A stretch of 7,194 bases of DNA, taken from the NCBI GenBank assembly GCA_002351795.1, contig DEHG01000085.1, positions 1 through 7,194 on the forward strand, written 5' to 3'. Under the pieces are notes generated by a model. It searched no databases. It worked only from the letters and a program-made list of their open reading frames with translations, and had not been told where the DNA came from. The translations under genes and the position numbers were made by a program. The stretch comes from Ruminococcaceae bacterium UBA2806 (GTDB lineage: Bacteria; Bacillota; Clostridia; Oscillospirales; Acutalibacteraceae). Below, piece by piece: positions 5,969-7,194 of the stretch; the first letter of the stretch is position 1; every line of letters begins with the position of its first letter.

Positions 5969-6883
5969 TTAATTCTCCTGACACAAAATATTTTCATCTA
6001 TAAACTGCATATACGGCTTGCGGTAATAAACACTGTCAGTATTATTTCTGTACCATTCATATTCTTCCCGCAGACCCTCAGAAAGCGGTATCGTATCGGG
6101 CATAAGCTCATTTTGCTTTGAAACATCAAGAGAATACCCGTAATCGTAAAAACAAAAATAATCCCTTTGCGGCACAGACTTATCAACGCTGACAAAACGG
6201 ACATTTTTCCCGACAGCCTTATAGCACATTTCCACCCATTCCCTGACAGTGACCAGATCCTTATTTCCGACATTGAAAATATGCTGAACAGGACGTTCCC
6301 TGAGAATAATTTCCATAAACCTGCACAGATCGGCGGCATTAAAGAATTGGAGCTTCATTTCACCATTTTGCGGGATAAAGAAATCCCTGTCCGCAATAGC
6401 ACAGTCAAAAACGAAAGCTTCACGATACAGATTATCATAAATGCCGTAAAAATATGGCGGTCGGAGAATATAAGCATCGGGCACACGGCTCAGAAGATAC
6501 TGTTCGGCTCTGACCTTATTCATACCGTAATCACTCCAGACGGAATTAAAACCTATCTGCTGATCCTCGCAAAAGGGCTGAACATTTGTTTCGGGATATA
6601 CAGCGCTTGAACTAATAAAAATGTAATTATCGAATGTAACGCCCGAATCGAGAAGCGCACGGACATGATCTTCTGTATAAGCGGTAATATCAAGGATAAC
6701 ATCAAAATGCTTTCCGTTAAGTGCGCTGCCTGTATTCATTCTGTCACAGCAGATATGATTTACGCCGTCTATTTGTTTTCTGCTGCCACGATTAAGAACT
6801 GTTACATCATTTTCTTTACGGACAAAATACTCAGCCGTATATTTACTGATAAAAGTTGTTCCGCCGGTGATCAGTATATTCAT
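5969..6883 (-). CDS. NAD(P)-dependent sugar epimerase/reductase, extended SDR family
   Basis: From the start chosen here the protein has 304 residues. It opens MNILITGGTTFISKY, a Rossmann nucleotide-binding loop in which the third glycine of GxxGxxG is Ser13. NRG (31-33) sits at the end of the second strand, the usual place for cofactor choice. SSSAVYP (91-97) and Y119-G-M-N-K123 form the Ser/Tyr/Lys active site. RPPYFYG (141-147) and FNVGN (203-207) are typical sugar-nucleotide SDR segments. The wording resembles the GGTRFIG branch of atypical epimerases more than GalE. An ATG at 6922 would lengthen it by 13 residues without a binding site; the ATG at 6883 has GGGGAG 7 nt upstream. It is the first gene of the operon, 1 nt before the glycosyltransferase, suggesting that it prepares the sugar that enzyme transfers. 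The substrate cannot be assigned. Confidence 0.87.
   Translation of the reverse strand: MNILITGGTTFISKYTAEYFVRKENDVTVLNRGSRKQIDGVNHICCDRMNTGSALNGKHFDVILDITAYTEDHVRALLDSGVTFDNYIFISSSAVYPETNVQPFCEDQQIGFNSVWSDYGMNKVRAEQYLLSRVPDAYILRPPYFYGIYDNLYREAFVFDCAIADRDFFIPQNGEMKLQFFNAADLCRFMEIILRERPVQHIFNVGNKDLVTVREWVEMCYKAVGKNVRFVSVDKSVPQRDYFCFYDYGYSLDVSKQNELMPDTIPLSEGLREEYEWYRNNTDSVYYRKPYMQFIDENILCQEN
5975..5979 (-). promoter_or_regulatory. Ribosome binding site that fixes the glycosyltransferase start
   Basis: AGGAG on the minus strand lies 7 nt before the ATG at 5967, inside the last codons of the epimerase gene. It supports the shorter 326-residue protein over the one starting at 5997, where no such site is seen. 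Confidence 0.8.
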
Positions 6884-6890
6884 AATAAAT

Positions 6891-6896
6891 CTCCCC
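6891..6896 (-). promoter_or_regulatory. Ribosome binding site that fixes the epimerase start
   Basis: GGGGAG on the minus strand lies 7 nt before the ATG at 6883, which begins directly at the first Rossmann strand (MNILITGG). The in-frame ATG at 6922 lacks such a site and would add a non-family N-terminal stretch. Confidence 0.8.
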
Positions 6897-6910
6897 TTAT
6901 TAACAAACCA

Positions 6911-6926
6911 GAAAATAATCATTTTC
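6911..6926. repeat. Short inverted repeat in the epimerase operon leader
   Basis: GAAAAT (6911-6916) and ATTTTC (6921-6926) are a perfect dyad around a 4-nt centre, between the predicted transcript start and the epimerase ribosome binding site. It could be a small operator or a weak leader hairpin. It is too short and AT-rich to be sure. Confidence 0.3.
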
Positions 6927-6953
6927 CGTGATCTATTACAATTATCTGATTAT

Positions 6954-6982
6954 ATTATAGCACACTTTTCTCCCCTATTCAA
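6954..6982 (-). promoter_or_regulatory. Strong sigma-A promoter of the epimerase-glycosyltransferase-dipeptidase operon
   Basis: On the minus strand TTGAAT (6977-6982) is followed after 17 nt by TATAAT (6954-6959). The -10 is extended by TG one base upstream (6961-6962), giving TGCTATAAT. Transcription would begin near 6947, leaving a leader of about 64 nt before the ATG at 6883. This is the best promoter match in the window. Confidence 0.8.
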
Positions 6983-6983
6983 T

Positions 6984-7141
6984 ACCACCCGGCGAGTCGA
7001 CGGAGCCATAACGCAGCAGTCGCTCCACTCCGTTCCGCTCTGACTAATAAAGAGTTTGTTGGTTGGCTGCGGTTGTTACTTAATATACAATGTGCTACTA
7101 TAAAATAATTATGCTTTATATACATATATTTGTTTATATAT
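6984..7141. other. Gene-free spacer between the rRNA unit end and operon A
   Basis: No convincing gene, tRNA or riboswitch is seen here. The left part (about 6988-7042) is GC-rich and repetitive, with a possible stem GGAGC (7002-7006)/GCTCC (7022-7026). The right part (about 7078-7141) is extremely AT-rich with runs such as TATATA. The sharp composition change suggests two sequence blocks of different origin. A weak TATAAA at 7099-7104 (+) has no correctly spaced -35. Confidence 0.6.
7021..7040. repeat. Degenerate 5-bp tandem repeat in a GC-rich patch
   Basis: Four successive pentamers read CGCTC, CACTC, CGTTC, CGCTC on the plus strand (GAGCG, GAACG, GAGTG, GAGCG on the minus strand). They sit in an otherwise AT-rich spacer about 40 bp upstream of the operon A -35 box. 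Similar GAGCG-like pentamer strings occur in intergenic regions of some Firmicutes, but I cannot name this element. Confidence 0.5.
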
Positions 7142-7171
7142 AAAAAAAAGTCGCCCTAAAAGAGCGACTTT
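7142..7171 (-). terminator. Intrinsic terminator following the putative 5S rRNA
   Basis: On the minus strand AAGTCGC (7164-7170) pairs with GCGACTT (7148-7154) around a 9-nt loop. One more A-T pair (7171/7147) extends the stem to 8 bp. A run of eight T residues (7149-7142) follows. This is a canonical Rho-independent terminator for a transcript entering from beyond the right edge. Confidence 0.9.
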
Positions 7172-7194
7172 GTGTTGGCATCTTCCTATCTTCC
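7172..7194 (-). rRNA. rrf: 3' end of a 5S rRNA gene (partial)
   Basis: On the minus strand the last bases before the terminator contain GATAGGAAGATGCCAAC. This matches the usual 5S rRNA 3' end pattern (AGTAGG, then a short variable piece, then TGCCA), which pairs with the molecule's 5' end in helix I. A strong terminator a few bases later fits the end of an rRNA operon. Only about 22 nt are visible, so the call rests on pattern memory and needs the flanking sequence. The exact 3' end is uncertain by a few bases. Confidence 0.7.

Noticed and set aside
6167..6610. 147-codon plus-strand open frame inside the epimerase gene
   Set aside because: It lies wholly antisense to a gene with clear motifs, has no recognisable domain and no ribosome binding site that I can see.
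6991..7050. Possible tRNA in the GC-rich patch
   Set aside because: No TTCGA-type T-loop, acceptor stem or anticodon arm could be fitted. The GC content comes from short tandem pentamers.
1..7194. CRISPR array, insertion sequence or phage remnants
   Set aside because: I saw no regularly spaced repeats, transposase or integrase motifs, or paired terminal repeats around any gene block.

Overview
The window most likely comes from a gut Clostridia bacterium of the Ruminococcus/Oscillospiraceae kind. This is inferred from moderate GC content, strong AGGAGG-type ribosome binding sites, sigma-A type promoters, the Sapep/PepV-type dipeptidase and a BIG2-type surface protein end. No genus-specific marker is present, so the assignment is tentative.

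Layout. Positions 2-103 (+) hold the last 33 codons of a bacterial Ig-like (BIG2) protein, followed by a GC-rich hairpin at 152-184. All complete genes are on the minus strand and form two consecutive three-gene groups. Read in the direction of transcription (right to left), the window begins with what looks like the 3' end of a 5S rRNA (7172-7194) and a strong intrinsic terminator (7142-7171). A GC-rich repeat patch and an AT-rich spacer follow. A strong promoter (TTGAAT-17-TATAAT with an extended -10) then drives operon A: an atypical SDR-type NAD(P) epimerase/reductase (6883-5969), a GtrB/DPM1-like membrane-anchored family 2 glycosyltransferase (5967-4987) and an M20 Sapep/PepV dipeptidase (4990-3635). 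These genes are separated by 1 nt and by an ATGA overlap.

A second strong promoter (TTGAAA-18-TATAAT, 3578-3607) lies just after operon A and drives operon B: a DUF4178 protein with one membrane anchor and a Ser/Tyr-rich tail (3470-2373), a four-helix DUF350 membrane protein with an internal duplication (2348-1899) and a membrane-embedded spermidine-synthase-like aminopropyltransferase (1899-352). The last two genes are joined by a TAATG stop/start overlap.

How the genes work together. The epimerase and glycosyltransferase plausibly make a sugar and move it onto a polyprenyl phosphate at the membrane; the dipeptidase is co-transcribed but has no obvious mechanistic link. Operon B is the most interesting part. 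It is a compact, apparently self-contained membrane module combining an enzyme of polyamine chemistry with two poorly understood membrane families. No AdoMet decarboxylase, arginine/ornithine decarboxylase or ATP-grasp ligase lies in the window, so the substrate and product are open. The family calls come from reading motifs by eye, not from a search.
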